A DNA stretch of 64,000 nucleotides from Polytrichum commune (GCA_950295325.1 OX485805.1:57810758-57874757); one strand, 5' to 3'. Counted from the first letter of the stretch, positions 1-14,060 are shown. The notes: generated from the letters alone by a model not told the origin. Translations and numbers: made by a program.

Positions 1-1104
1 GTGAGCATGATGAGGAGACCACCCATGTGAGTCAAGGTGGTTGGAGAGGACATGCTCTAGCTCTCAAGATGCCCAGTCTCTTTCGCCCAAATGGTACCTA
101 CTTTTACTTTGCTATCATAGATAAGCACTATGTGAAGATTTTACTGTAAATTAAATCAGTGTGATATGTATGTACTAGGGTGCAAGCCTGGTAAAGTGGG
201 CCAAAAAAGTGCTCCGGTAAAGTAAAACCATAGTTTTTTGGGTCAAATGCCTCAATGTAGTAGCAAAAAAATGTTTAATTTAAACATTTTTTCATGGTGA
301 CCTCTATCGTTGTGGCAAGAACTCAAATGTAGAATACCAAGATGAGATCTTCAAAACTTATCATTACAAGTAATGCTCAAAAGCAAATGGTTAGATCTGG
401 TTTTGGACATAAATTTCATGACCTCAACTATTTTGAACTTGATTTGTTTTTTCATATTCCTTGAATTCATTATACACTTGAAGTCATATTCAAATATTTT
501 TGTAGAAAATCACCAATCCAATGTAATTTTATTATAGTTTAACAAAATTTTGACAATTATTTTTTCAATATCACCACTTACACATCACTTGCATCCACTT
601 CTAAAGTATGTAGACTTTTTTTGAGATTGTTTTTGTCAACATAAGTTGTTTGGCTTTGTACATGAATATGTCTTTAAAATTTTTATCATCTTTTTTTTCA
701 CAAAATTCAAAGTTAATATACTGTCCTGAATCACTTTCACTCAAACTTGTGTAAGGATCAAGAGCTGTCCACCATGCTTGCACCCACTACTTGATTATTT
801 TGACATGGTAATGGGTGTATCAGTTTGAGTGTACGTCAAATGTTAGGTTGTCTAGTCATGTGTGCATAGTATGCACCAGTTGGGGTGCTCTTATTATTAC
901 GTCTTATCTTCACCCTGATCTAATATGCAGTTATAACCGACTTTGGGTTTTGTTTGTTGTCCATCAATCCAGCCCTCCATCTGATATAAACAATGCATCT
1001 TTTTTTGGCTACAATCATTTGCAACGATGAAGATGTTCAGTGTGTCTAAAAGTGTTATTCATAATTTGAGATCTAAATACCTGTGTCTGGTGGGCATTTG
1101 GCAG
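1..1104. other. AT-rich sequence before the first recognised exon; no gene seen
   Basis: No exon with recognisable protein similarity was found here. The stretch precedes the first supported exon of the TOUGH-like gene and begins inside or upstream of that gene. In this family the missing N-terminal DUF1604 and G-patch exons would be further 5', so this is most likely intron. The short open frames (for example 815-1030) have no family resemblance. Confidence 0.4.
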
Positions 1105-4100
1105 CTGGGAAGATGGGAAAAGGGTTTGGAATCGGGGCTTTGGAAGATATGGGCGAAGAAGATGAAGATGTGTATCATCAAGGTTACTTTTCAACTCAAC
1201 TAAAAATGTGTATCCATTATTTTAATTTGGAATTCTGAAAGTGACATTGCTTAGGCTTTAAGAGGGATAACTGAGGCGTGTCATTGCAAAATTTGCACCA
1301 AAGTTTGCTTACAGTTAACTGAGTTAGTGCCATATATGCCTATCATTTCAGCAAATTTTTGTCATTTATGTGCACAAGAAGCTCAGTGTTTATTAAAGTA
1401 TCTTGAATATTTCTGTGCAAGACACAACAATTGACGAATATGACCGTATTTTTAACACAAATTAACCATAAACCAAAAAGAAAAATTAGGAATTTCCAAT
1501 GCATTGGGTTTAATAATTCCCGTCTCAAGAGTTTGCTCTGAATAATAGAATGAGAGTCAAGATCCTGTCAAGTGCATATGTCTGGAGATCGCAAGTTTGT
1601 TTGAAGGTTCTATGCAATCTATCTGTCGCAGTAGCCTCCACGCCATTCATGGTAGAAGGTAGTGTGTGAAATATGACCTGTTCATGGCGGAATTTAATCT
1701 ACTTTCCATTCTTTGTTGAATTGTATTGGGCCCTTCACATGTAATTGGTAGATGATGATGATTTGATATGAACGGTATAGGCCCTGGATAATTTAGTTTG
1801 CAGCTGGTGGTATGAAATTGATTTGATACTGGAGGTTCATGCTTTGCACACAGAAATGGAGTTCGAAGTACAGGAATTGGATGATGAGGATAAACCAGAA
1901 GTAGATGTGAAAAAGCCTCAGAAGTGGCTGTTAGAAGATCCTATACACAAGGGTAGCGTCTTGCCAGGATTTCACCTTGCTAAAGATCCCTTGAAGAAGA
2001 AGCCATGGTATGCATATTGCACAAACCTTAGCTGCTTCTTTCAAGGCTCGTACAGTTTAGTTTTCTTAAATTTTTCTTTTTGCTTGTCTTTACAATTATG
2101 AGGATGCTGCACATTGATAGTGTCCAACTGGAGCCTCAGAAACTTATGTGGTGATATGTTAACGACAAAGCAGTCATTTCTTTTGGTTTCTGACTGAATC
2201 AGGTTTCCGCCCCCGGTTATTCCCAAGGACTTTGACTTTACACACAAATTTGAGGACCCTCTTCATTCAGAGTGGTTGCTCCAAAGACCTGCCCCTGTGG
2301 AGGTGCAGCCACCTTCTGACCCAGAAGCCTGCAAATACATAGAAGGACTAGCGTCATTTGTAGCCAAATGTGGGCCTCGCTTTGAGGAAATCTCAAAAGA
2401 GAAGCAAATCGGAAATCCACTGTTTGCATTCTTATTTGGTGGTCCAGGTCATGACTATTATATTCGTAGGCTGTGGGAAGAAGAGCAGAAACTTCTGAAG
2501 GATGGTAAGCAACAATTGCAAATGACCTCTCAACAACGTGAAAAGCCAGGAAGAAAATCAAAATTTTCGTCTCCATTGAATGCTGAGGAAAGGGGTAAAA
2601 TGCTGGGGGAAATCCCATTGCCAAAAGGTGCTGCATCTGTGGAAAGAGAGAATGTTCCTATTGCCACTATGGTTGGTGCAGATGATCGGGCACGCCTACA
2701 ATCTGCACTTTCAAGTACATTCACGTCTACCAGTAAGGTGCAATTTACTTTCTCCCTCTCCGAGGCTTGTGATTTTAGCATGGGACTTCAGCTGATGTAT
2801 TTCCCTAAGATCATTTGAGTGAATCTTACTTGCAAGGTCTAGATTATCTCTGTAGGAGTTGTTTGCTGAAGACAAGTATTATTTTAACACCTTACGTTAG
2901 CATAAAAATGTTTTGTACCATATCTTATATTATAGATTACAGACCTTCCCCCTTGTGGCTTGTGCCTGTGAAAGGAGACTTTTGATTAGTAGCTTGAGTT
3001 AAATTTTCTGTTACCTATGACCTTTGGTTCATTAGGGTCTAGTGGTATATCAAATGCTCTTGAAACCCCAATCAGTTGCGTATTTTGGATGGATAGCCTT
3101 GACGTCCATGTACGTCATATATAGGATAAGTGTGCTTCTTGTTGGATTTGAAGGGCTTCATCAATTCGATGGTTCACTGGCTGTAGGCAGTGACTACTTA
3201 TCTTTTTGATGCTGTTGTCATTGTCTGTTTCTACTATTGTGAAATGACAATAGTTTGTAGAAGAACTGATAGCTAGATTGTGTGATATTTTGGTGGGTCA
3301 TTGGCAGGCAGGGGGCACTGACGGGCCATTGCAACAGCCATTTAAGAATGACCCTGCAAAACAATTGCGTTTTGAGCAATTCATGAAGGACAAATCTGTT
3401 GGAGGTCTTCGAAAGCCAACAAGTGGGGGAAGTGGCTTGTCTGAAGTTCAACGCTCTCAAGAGATATTTGAGTTTGAGGCTGTTGCACGCCTGCAACAAG
3501 AGGGTCTTTCACTAGAGAAACCTTCCACTCCAATTGTCTCAAACAACCTTGTCCCAGATTTGGTTGCCATGATGGGAAGTCGCTTCACAACAGCAGGGGC
3601 TCAGAGCAAATCTTTAGTGGTAAGGAATTGGATTTCTGACTTTATGTGTTGTTATGTCTTGATTGGATGATTACTCAATGCACACCCTACCCAGCTCCAC
3701 CTTCCATGTGCACTCTGGTTGAATAGCTAAGAGTAAAGAAACCTGAGGTGAGGTCATCTCAATACATGTTTGAACTAGTGAATCAAAATCATCCATTGCG
3801 GATGCGACAATTGTTCTTCTCAAAATTGATTCAATCCTACAAAAATCAGGATAGTCTATATACAGGACTATCATAGGCTGTAGTGAGTCCTTGAGTGCAT
3901 GATAGTCTATATGCAGGATTATCATAGGGCTCTGTCTGATTTGGTTGCAAGTGTTGAATCTTTCGATTGACATACACACATGTCTGCCAGTTGCAGGAAA
4001 GTGCTCCAAGCAAAGAAATTGTTCTGCATGAGGAAGTTAAACAGTATCCAAGAAGAGAGGAACATTCCTGGAGGCCCTCGTCAATGCTTTGCAAGCGATT

Positions 4101-6098
4101 TGATCTCTTGGATCCGTATGCTGGGAAGGTGTGGTACAGTAAACTTCAGTCACAAGTGTTTCCCTCTAAAGTGGCATACTCTGCTATAAGGAGATGCTCA
4201 TTCCGAGTCTTGTTCCTTTTCTCTTCTCACTGAATGATCTTGAGAACGTACCTGGAGTCTAGAATGTCATATTTGCCTAACTTGTATTTTTGTGGCTTGA
4301 TTGGTTCGGCAGCCTCCTCCTTTACCAAAGCCTCGGAGTCGCACAGAATCATTTATTCTTCTTACAAATCCAGCAGCACAGGAGAGCAGACCGGAATTCC
4401 GCCCTCCTTCTCGTGAGACAACCACTCAGATTTCTAATGTAGTAGAACCTGCTGTTGTTGAGCGAGAGCAGAAGGTAAATGGAACACCTGTGTTTGTGGA
4501 AGAGGAGGCAAAGGTGGAACCAATACCTGAGCGACCAGTTGACCTATATAAGGTACTGTCTTTGTGCATTGTCTTCCATTTCATTTCACATATTTTAGTT
4601 CAGACTGTTACTTCGTCCTTAATCTCTGTTCATTCATTTTAAATTGAATTGAAACAAAAGGTCACCAGATACTTTCAGCCTAAGACTATTGTCTTGTAGA
4701 GTTTGTCAATCTGTATGCAGATCTTGTAACAAGTCTTTAAATTGCAGGAATATATTTCAATGCTTTTTCAAGTGGTAGTGTGAGATAGATGAAAGGACCA
4801 AACAATGCAGATGGACTATCATCAATCTAACATGCATTCCACTTCTTTTCCAGGCTATTTTTTCAGATGATTCAGATGATTCAGATGAAGAGGAGGATGC
4901 ATTGCTTTCACAAGCAGCAATTCAGACAGCGTCAGTGCCAGGGAGCTTGAACAAGAGTGCAGAAGCTGCGGATGCAGCCCTAAACAGATTGGTTGCTGGT
5001 GATTTCTTAGAATCACTTGGGAAAGAACTTGGGTTGAAAGTCCCAGACATACATCGCCCTTCTGTAGCTAAACCTATAGCTAAAGAGATGGATGATGGTA
5101 GTTTGGGAAGAGGCAGAAGGGAGCATGAGTTTAAAGGTACAACCTTCTGTCTACGTAAAATTGTTCTGTGACAGCTTATTGGTATCAATTTCTTCTGCCC
5201 CTTAGACAGGTGGTCTTTAGTTTAAACTTGCAAATATTTATTCTAGTCTTATATTCGTTCAAGTTACTAGAATTGTTAAGGGGATCTATCTGTTTTCAGA
5301 AGCTGAAAATGCACTTTCTTATAGGCATCATGAATGCTAACCCATTGCCCTCATATCATGTCGAACCCCAGGACGTGATGATAGGGAAGCAACAAATTTA
5401 TCTTTAAACCGAAGTAAATCCACCACGCATAATGAAACGACAATTGTTGGACATCAGACTGTGGGAATTGGTTCAGCTGCTGCTCATCTACCTAGCAAAG
5501 AAATACAGCAGTATCCATTACCAGAAGGTCATGCACATGCGGAAGCAAGTGTAGCATTGTTTGGAGTGAAGACAAGATACCTGAATATACCAGATAACAC
5601 AAGCAGGAGGGTTAGTGAAGACAAAGGTGCAAGGCTTCTGGCAGCTGATGATAAATTGGGTGACATTGCTGCTTCGGCAAGTGTACCACATTCGGATGAC
5701 ACAGATTCAGATCAGGATTCTGATAAAGGAAAAGAGCTAGCTAAGAAGATTCGCCGGGAAGAGAAGAGACTCAAACAAGAGAAGGAGAAGAGAAAGCACA
5801 AGCATCGCTCTAGTGAGAGGCACAAGGAAAGAAAGGTAAGGAATGGGCTTTGACTCTTCCATTACATTATAACCTTGAAATGAATGTCACTGTGTTTGCA
5901 GCATTGGAGGATATATCAGTCTTGGTCATGGAGATCATTTCCCATTTAAATTTTAAAAAAGTAGACTGTTATCTGAATGAGCTGCTACAGAGGCCTTTTC
6001 TCACCGTTGGACCAATTTGTCTACAGAAAGAAAAAAGCGAAGAGAAAGAGGGCCGTCACCACCGCAAGCATAAGAGACGGCGAAGTCCATCCCCTTAA
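1105..6098 (+). CDS. TGH: TOUGH (TGH)/GPATCH1-like G-patch and SWAP-domain RNA-processing protein, 5' partial
   Basis: Nine exons join in phase: 1105-1182, 1854-2007, 2203-2732, 3312-3619, 3997-4128, 4313-4552, 4854-5136, 5372-5835, 6027-6098 (stop TAA). All introns are GT-AG. Exon 1 encodes [20 protein letters not shown] and exon 3 starts PPPVIPKDF, both signatures of the TOUGH/GPATCH1 family. A SWAP/Surp module follows (about 2335-2480; [31 protein letters not shown]). Later exons carry [11 protein letters not shown]-like sequence, an acidic [12 protein letters not shown] run (about 4866-4905) and a Lys/Arg/Glu-rich tail ending RRRSPSP. Arabidopsis TGH is a nuclear protein linked to RNA processing and small-RNA biogenesis; a similar role here is inferred from family. 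The N-terminal DUF1604 and G-patch exons are missing because the gene starts outside the window. Confidence 0.9.
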
Positions 6099-6986
6099 AA
6101 ACTTCTTCCTCTTCGTAGTTGAACAGCTGACAAACTCCATACTGATACTTCTTTTTTTATTTGTAAAGCATCTTACATGTACAGCTGCCACTTTGTGAAA
6201 AGGAGATTCCGGGTTCCATGGAATGTTACAAAGTACAGAGCTTCATATTTTTTCCAGCCTCCCCACAAAACCTTCTTTGTGATATAGAGGGTTCCAGATT
6301 TCTCCTTTCTGTGGCCAGAGTCGATTTGATGTGATCAGCCAATGCTGTGTAGGCTAGTACTCAATTCAGTCTACACCAAGAGGTTCTCAGAATATGTGCT
6401 TTTTCACCAGTTCTCATATGTATTATGATTCTGGTGTTAAGCCATTCAAAGCTAAAGTACCGTATGTTGGGTAAAACAACAACTGCTTCAATTAAATTAT
6501 TGGAATTCTCCATAATGACAATTTGGGCCTCGAATTGCTTCAATAGATTATGACGTCTTCCTCATGAGATGCGAGGTGCACTTGAAATCTGGGAATCTTC
6601 AAGATCTGGGAACTGTTATTTTTGTAAAATATGCAAATCAAAATTCACTGTAAGTAGTTGTGGGAACTGTGTCATTGACCCCATTGGATTATGATGGCAG
6701 CACACACATTTCATGTGAATTTGGGAACAAGTGATGCGCGGGTGACTCATGCTCTCAACATCTCTCCCGAAGACAGTTGGCGAGAGGAGACTACTTCGTG
6801 GAGGATTCACATATGTCGACGATCTGACCTAATATCTCAGCGACCTATAATATCTAGCAATTGGACATTCTGAATAATCTCGACAGTGTAACACTCCTGT
6901 ATTATATGGTTACAGTATCTTTGAGCCCAAGATGTACAATCATTCTTTTCAACAAACTCACAGAGCACAGTTTTCTACAGATCAGC
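6099..6986. other. 3' flank of the TGH-like gene; no further gene seen
   Basis: The probable 3' UTR follows the stop at 6098 (T-rich tract about 6150-6165). Beyond it I see only short unconvincing open frames up to the MULE target duplication at 6987. Confidence 0.4.
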
Positions 6987-7317
6987 CATTATGTAGGCTG
7001 GACACTAAAGAACCCCTATCGAGCTCTGTGCACCTAAGAATCCGTGTCCCTTGGCCCACGTGTCAGTGCCCAAACCATAACTTTCTGGACTTGTCCACGC
7101 TGTTGCCCGCACTTTGCCTGATCGGATGGAACCTTGGATGGAGTTAGCTCCAAAATGACGTTAGTCATCCTTTGAGCCATGGACCCTTCTCTGAGCATTG
7201 GGAACGTTCCTTGCTCCCTTCCCATCGGTTCCCAACCACATTTGCTAATGTTTTATGTAAATGATATCTGTGGATGTGTTATGCACTTAAATATGTAGAA
7301 TGTGTTATGCATCGAAA

Positions 7318-7660
7318 TCTTAGCAATGTGTTGTGCGCCAATCCCAAATCTACAAATGTGTTATGCACTAAATCCAAATTTACAAATGTGTCATGCGTCA
7401 TATTCATATTTACCAATGTGTCATGCGTCATATTCAGATTTACCAATGCATCATGCGTCATATTCAGATTTACAAATGTGTCATATGTCATATTCAAATT
7501 TACAAATGTGTCATGCATCATAATCAGATTTACAAATGTGTCATGTGTCATATTCAGATTTACAAATGTGTCATTCGTCATATTCAGATTTACAAATATG
7601 TCATGCGTCATATTCAAATTTACAACAGTGTCATGCATTAGGGTGTCATTTTGAAAAATG
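7318..7660. repeat. Left subterminal minisatellite of the MULE, about 30-bp period
   Basis: Tandem units near TTTACAAATGTGTCATGCGT followed by CATATTCAGA repeat about every 30 bp. The mirror copy is at 13150-13720. Because the period is a multiple of three, several frames stay open through the array. These are not taken as genes. Confidence 0.85.
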
Positions 7661-7780
7661 TGTTCTGCGCTAGATCCATATTCACAAATGTGTTATGCAC
7701 TAAAGTGTCATTTTGAAAAATGTGTTATGCGCTAGATCCATATTTAAAAATATGTTATGCCCTAAATCCATATTTACAAA

Positions 7781-8128
7781 ATGTGTAATCCATATTTACA
7801 AAATCACGATAAGGATTGTTCAATAGCAATTAATGCGGTTGTCCAAGAATTAATGAGGTTTGCTTGGATTTATTTCCCGGATTTGGTAGGCTCTGAATGT
7901 ATATTTGAATCCTTCAATTTTGATATTATTGCTTTGTTGGATTCTGAATCGATTCAACATGAAGAAATCGCAACGAAGATCGAAGTGTTTGTTGGTAGAA
8001 TTGCACACAGAGCTGTGAGAAATATAATTTATACCAAGAAACACGAGGAGTTGACAACTATGTGGCATGAATCAAAGACAAGTAGTCAAACCAAGACCGA
8101 TGTTGAAGAATCATTGCAATTTCCTTAG
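7781..8128 (+). other. 115-codon open frame inside the MULE, unrecognised
   Basis: This open frame has ordinary amino-acid composition (for example CSIAINAVVQELMRFAWIYF, then FVGRIAHRAVRNIIY). It lies just inside the left minisatellite, on the strand opposite to the transposase. I do not recognise the family. It could be a captured host fragment, an accessory reading frame, or chance. No clear splice sites or promoter were identified. Confidence 0.2.
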
Positions 8129-8989
8129 AAAATCTCATTCAACTAGAATTCCTTAGAAAGAGAGTATGCAGGAAGTCTGTGACTTAGGAATACGATTTCT
8201 TCCCCCCCCTCTTATGGGCATCACTGCAAGGTTATCACAGATTTATTTCAGTCACTGAGACAGATCTTTATAGCCATCTCCTTGGAATATATCTTGCAAC
8301 TGAGATCCCTTACTTAGAAAGTGATTACATAGGAAATTTGTGACTAAGACTGCATTCATCAGCACATATTTTTTGCCCTTTCTCTCATCCCTGTCATTTC
8401 ATTGCAAGGTTTTTATAGATTTTCAATCATTGAGACTGATACCTTCTTCATTTCTTGAGAGGATATTATTTAGCTAAGGTCCGATTCAGTATATAGAGAG
8501 GCTTATTGCGTACCAAAAACTGGGGTGAGCTCATTTTAGAGAATTTTGGGTGTTGGACAATTATTAAGGCTAGGTGATGAAAGCTGGTTGCAAAAATCTT
8601 ACACATAGGTCAGGTTGTAAGGTTTAGGTTCATCCTGGCACAATGCAAGGTGCGATTGTGGTAGTCATTTTGAAGATCTGATGCAATTGGAAATTTCCAC
8701 TTGTGAGAGTTGCATGGTATAAGCTCTGATTGCTTAGGTGCATCAAACTAGTAAATTTGGCTTTGAGTATACTGACACATTTTGTATTAGGCTTCAATTT
8801 GTATGAATTGATCAGAGTAATACGAATAGTACAAAATATAATATTCCAAGACCACATATTGGACAAGAAAAAAATGGGGGGCATGTTAAAACATGTTTGT
8901 TGACTGCAAGAAATCACTAAGGTTTGAGCATTTACCATTTCAAAATGTATTTACATATTTGTCCAATTCAAATGAAAGCTAATATGTCA

Positions 8990-9170
8990 TATATAATGTC
9001 CAATGTGTCATAGATAATGTCCAATGTGTCATGCATAATGTCCAATGTGTAATGCATAATGGGCAATGTGTGATGCCAATGTGTGATGCCAATGTATTAT
9101 ACCAATGTGTGATGCCACTGTATCATACCAATGTATCATGCCAATGTATTATGCAAATTTGTTATGCATA
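8990..9170. repeat. Second short tandem repeat tract in the MULE
   Basis: Short units of the type AATGTCCAATGTGTCATGCAT, degenerating to ATGCCAATGTGT, repeat with a variable period of about 14-23 bp. They resemble the core of the terminal minisatellites (AATGTGTCATGC), which suggests a shared origin. Confidence 0.6.
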
Positions 9171-9513
9171 ATGTGGAATACATTATATCTCATACAAAAT
9201 GTATTATGCAAAACATTCAAAGTATCATCATTTATTAAATTGTAATATGTTTTGCAATGAATAAATACAATTTGATTCATATCCTACCAAACTCTACTCC
9301 CATCCGTAAGCATTATGCTTCTTGGATGATCCTCTAGAAGATCCTTCAAGAAAGCTTCTATGTTTTTTCAATGAACGGTCACCGTCACATGCAGGGAAGA
9401 ATTTTGTGTTATTTTTTTTCCGAAATGTCGCCACGACCTTTTGTAATTAAATCTTTTTATTTTCCTTTTATATGTTTTAAGTCTGCAACTAAATGTTCTT
9501 GTAGACTAGGGTG

Positions 9514-12500
9514 TTATATCGCAATTTTGGCAAGAGACTCATATAACAATATCACCGTTTTTGGAATTTTGTGACCTATTTTATTTTGTGTTTCATATGA
9601 GAGCTCGAGGATATGTACTGCATCTCCAAGAATTCTATTAGAGAATAAAACTTGCGACAACATATCAAGTGGATGTGCTTTGAAATTGAGGCAAACCGGA
9701 ATTTCTACTTGACCAACCTGATTAACATTATTACAAAAATTGATGTCATCTTTAATGTTCTTCTCTTCAGTTGTTTGCAGATTTGCAAAACACTGAGACC
9801 ATAAAAGTGTTCTTTGGGTTCCATGCACCATGCCGGCATGTCAGACAATGACCCCGTCTTCAATTTCAGGGTGCAACATTTTAAACACTTTCATAGTATG
9901 CTTACAAATCATTCTTTGGGCAGCAATTGGACAGTTGCACTGTGCCCACTCTTTATTGGGGGAGTAGATTGTCCATACCTTAGGACAAATATTGACAAAA
10001 CTGACATATGCAATGTCGTCATCAATGCATATCAGAACGTTAGAATCTAGTATGGCATCGGCTCGATTGATAGCTCAAGTGACGATGCCCTCTTGGTTGC
10101 GATTGCAAATAAATCCAAAGGCCTTACACTGAACGTCGTACTAATAATGGATGACCACCTCTCCAATAAGATGATAAATGAGCCAATCCATGCGGCGGCC
10201 ATTGAAATGTTTCCTTTCGCAGAGTTCAATATACTTTTCAAATTCGAGTGATATGACTCGATTGCAACATTTGTGTTGTGCCCAACATGTGCAATGTTGT
10301 GACTGCTGGTACACCACATGAAAATTTTATCTATCCAAACTTCATTAATGTATTTCAAGTATGTTGCTGCTTTTGGATGATCATGTTGTATATCACGGAG
10401 TTGTTCGTGTGATCACAATACCATTCATAATCAATGGGACAACCCTTTCCATATATGACAAGTCCAATTCGTTGTAAAACAACCGCTCTTTCAACCTTGT
10501 CGTTAATTGTTTTGACTGCAGTTTTTGCCTATGTTTTTCTCACATGCCATAAGTATAGAAAATTTTGGAAAGAAGGCCACACTTTCCTAAAGAAAATGGA
10601 TCAAACTCATAATTAATTTTTAAACATTTATGAACTGCAATGAATTAGGCATATGATGGTGTGAAAAACTAGGACGCTGAACTAATAACACATGCATATG
10701 AAAACCTTAGATGGATATTCATTATATCACCCCACAGTAGATGTTTAAGCAATATTGCAACAATTTTTATGTGATATTTAATGCACAATACATGTAACAT
10801 GACACATACTTAAAAACATGCAATGTATAGTATGGTATATATCACACTAAATACATAACACAATGTATGCATATCACATAATGCATAACATAGAGGCATA
10901 TATCTGAGAGTGTTGATTTCGGCTTGTGCATTGTCAACAATTATTGATGATGGACTTCATGTCTTGTGAAGGGTTTGAACATTGCAATGCAATGCATCAA
11001 ACACAAGTCTAAGATCATCTTCACAAGATCACAATACAACAAAAAATGCTACTGGTATCCCATTCCTCCAATCATTGAATACCATGACTGTATAAAGCGG
11101 ATACTGTACAACTAATAGACCAATAAAATGATGTTAGAAAATTGTTGAACAAATTTCATAATGCAAATTTTAGCATAGATTGTCATAAATTCTTAAGTAT
11201 AAATGTTGGAGATAGCAACATACCTTGGTTTGGTTGGTTCCCAATGTTGCGTCGATTGCAATTATACTGTTATGGCCAAATCTGACCATCATTTGTTGCT
11301 GCCATTCCGTCTGAATTCCAAGGCTGAATGGGATATCTTCTTGATTAGTGTTGTTAAGGTTTAGAAGAGAGTGTTCTTGATAAAACAACACAAAGTCAGG
11401 GTTTTCATGTACCCACATTCGTTCGCTGATTGGATCCGAATGGTGTTTTTTCTACAACTCTTCAGCTTTTTTCTTGTAGATATTCCGTACATCGGAAGGA
11501 AACAAAAAAATATCTCTTGTCACTCGTTCGTTACACTTTGCCAACTCCTTCACATTTTATTTGTGTTGACTCATGTTTTGAGCTGGAGATAACCCCAAGG
11601 CATGCATCTGCTCTATGCGAAGTTTCATGTCTTCAAAAATATTAGACCCTAATGCATGAGGAAAGCCATTCATTGTACTTCCATGACACGGCTGTCCATC
11701 TTTATTTGTATGCTCTATATGCTCATATATGAGTTGACATAATGAGCCATCAAGATAAGGCCTCTTCGCAACAAAACAACGAAGACATCCACGCTTAATG
11801 AACATACCTACCAGAGTTTTCCCAATCCTTTGTATCTTTTGGCCCGTCTTGCGGTTAATAGAGAAAACGTCATAGTCGGGGATAATCTTGCAACCTTGCT
11901 TGGCTTTATTTTCATATGGTTTATTTTTATATTTTTTTTGCGTAGATTTCAAGAGCGCTTGCATGTCTTGTGGAACGATCCATGTTTTATCCTCTGGCCC
12001 AAAGTTGCATCTATATCAAAATACAATAGAGGTTGTTAAGCATTCATAACTTGGTTGTTGATTTGTCACATAACATCCTAATTATTGATGTCTGCTATTA
12101 TCAAGCTTGAATCACTCAAATTAGAGACTCGATGTATAGATGGAGGCAACTATTATAATTTAAGGCCTTTAAACTTCATGATTTACGTCCAAGCATTAGA
12201 ATGAATAGGCGATGGTGCATTAATTTGAGAAATGGCCAATTGAGAGGATTGTAATGGATAACATTACCTGGTTGCAATGCTAGGACTGTTGGCTCTTGGA
12301 TTGCTGAGGGAATTTAGAAGATTTTTCTTGATAATTTCCTTGGTTAACTTGCACGGGCAAAGGTCATTATTTTGTTCACCAACTATGAAGTCAGGAAGCC
12401 TCTCCCAGGGTATGACTACATAGTTGATGATGTTGTAACAACCATTTCTAGACAAAATTTGTTGAGTCCATTGGAGGTCCTCAACGACGAATGGGCCTTG

Positions 12501-12680
12501 TGGTGGATATTGAGTCGATTCTTGTAATCCCATTATCGCATCTACTTGTACAACTTGAAAAACAATCGAATAAGCTTTGGGGTCTTTGTTGTATGTCTCA
12601 GTTGGATTTGAGGTCCATGAAGTTGACTCTCCTATAATTAAAATTGCAAGTGTTTTATACAAACTACAACTTGTTTCCAA
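9514..12680 (-). pseudogene. MULE transposase remnant (DDE core and SWIM zinc finger)
   Basis: The minus strand carries ordered transposase pieces. An N-terminal part (12264-12680) ends at a plausible donor and joins in phase across 12011 to a second piece (11557-12010) containing FVAKRPYLDG and FPHALGSNIFEDMKLRIEQM-like sequence. Next comes 11170-11418 with the MULE signature IQTEWQQQMMVRFGHNS and IAIDATLGTN (about 11233-11262), whose Asp is the first DDE residue. The piece at 10047-10358 reads NVAIESYHSNLK. A SWIM finger (CNC...CKH) lies at 9899-9938. Stops and frame changes between about 11420 and 11560, and again around 9830, break the frame, so this copy is probably inactive. The protein would normally act in the nucleus on the element ends. 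Confidence 0.75.
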
Positions 12681-13149
12681 CCATGTCTTCGTAATCTATG
12701 TTGCAACCACAAAACTCAGCAAATTAATATGTAATGTGTAGGTGGATATATACTATTAGATCAACAAGTTTGTGTTATTAAACCAACCACATTAACTGAC
12801 TGATTAGAGATTCATAAGACTGATTAGTGATGATCCAAGCGAAGAGGTACAAAGAACAATTGTAGATCTACACTATTATGAACAATAGATTGTAGTGAAT
12901 CATCCTAATTATGAGATGTAGCAAATCTCATAAGACCACATCATCTACTAGTTCATAATCGAATAGAGTGTGGAAAAAAAAACTCATACACAACCTCCAA
13001 ATCATGTGCATGTAATATGGGACAAATGTGTGTACTAAGCTATGAAATATTTGCATCACATGCTAAGAGAGAAAGATCACTTCATTACAATCATTATTTG
13101 TACGAAGTAGTTGTTAGCACTAATAAGACTGGATCTATTAATTTTGTTA

Positions 13150-13720
13150 CACAATACATTTGTAGATATGGTGCATAACATATTTGTAAATCTGGATCTG
13201 GTGCACAACACATTTGTAACTGTAGACCTAGTGTGTAACACATTTATAAATATGGATCTGGTGCATGGCATATTCGCAAATCTGGATATAGTGTATGACA
13301 CATTTGTAAATTTGAATATGATGCATGACACATTCGCAAATGTGGATCGGGTGCACAACACATTTGTAAATGTAGACCTAGTGCATATTACATTTATAAA
13401 TTTAGACCTGGTGCATGACACATTCGCAAATCTGGATGTAGTACATGACACATTTGTACAGTTGAATATGATGCATGACACATTTGCAAATATGGATCTA
13501 GTGCATGACACATTCATAAATATGAAGATGACACATGACACATTTGTAAATCTGAATACGACAAATGACACATTTGTAAATCTGAATATGACACATGACC
13601 TATTTGTTAATTTGGATCTCGTACATGACACATTGGTAAATATGAATATGACGCATAACACGTTTGTAAATTTGGATTTAGTGCATAACACATTTGTAGA
13701 TTTGGGATTGGCACACAACA
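13150..13720. repeat. Right subterminal minisatellite of the MULE, about 30-bp period
   Basis: Units such as GTGCATGACACATTTGTAAA followed by TCTGGATCTA repeat about every 30 bp for roughly 570 bp, in inverse orientation to the left array (7318-7660). Open frames of about 220 codons on both strands here are a consequence of the period. Confidence 0.85.
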
Positions 13721-14060
13721 CATTGCTGAGATTTCGATGCATAACACATTCTACATATCTAAGTGTTTAACACATCCACAAATGTCGTTTGTATAAAACA
13801 TTAGCAAATGTGGTTGAGAACCGATGGGAAGGAAGCACGGAACATTCTCAATGCTCGGAGGAGGGTCCATGGCTTGAAGGATGACTAACGTTGTTTTGGA
13901 GCTAACTCTGTCCAAGGTTCCATCTGGTCAGGCAAGGTGCAGGCAACAATGTGGGCAAGTCTAGAAAGTTATGGTTTGGGCATTGAGACGTGGGCCAGGG
14001 GACGCAGATTCTTAGGAGCACAAAGCTCGATAGGGGTTCTTTAGCGTCCGGCATTATTCA

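Larger units (their letters stand above)
6996..14051 (-). mobile_element. MULE (Mutator-like) transposon with long inverted ends, decayed
   Basis: The two ends are inverted copies. The left end (GGACACTAAAGAACCCC, from about 6998) matches the reverse complement of the right end (GGACGCTAAAGAACCCC, to about 14049). Similarity continues inward for over 300 bp, to about 7330 on the left and 13730 on the right, and then into matching minisatellites. The flanks CATTATGTA (6987-6995) and CATTATTCA (14052-14060) are a plausible 9-bp target duplication with two changes, as expected for MULEs. The interior encodes minus-strand MULE transposase remnants. The element lies between the TGH-like gene and the LEA genes. 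Confidence 0.8.

Noticed and set aside
7279-7654. Open frames of 73-126 codons on both strands
   Set aside because: They follow a 30-bp tandem repeat whose period is a multiple of three; the predicted proteins are simple repeats.
13077-13770. Open frames of about 220 codons on both strands
   Set aside because: Same 30-bp minisatellite artefact at the other end of the MULE.
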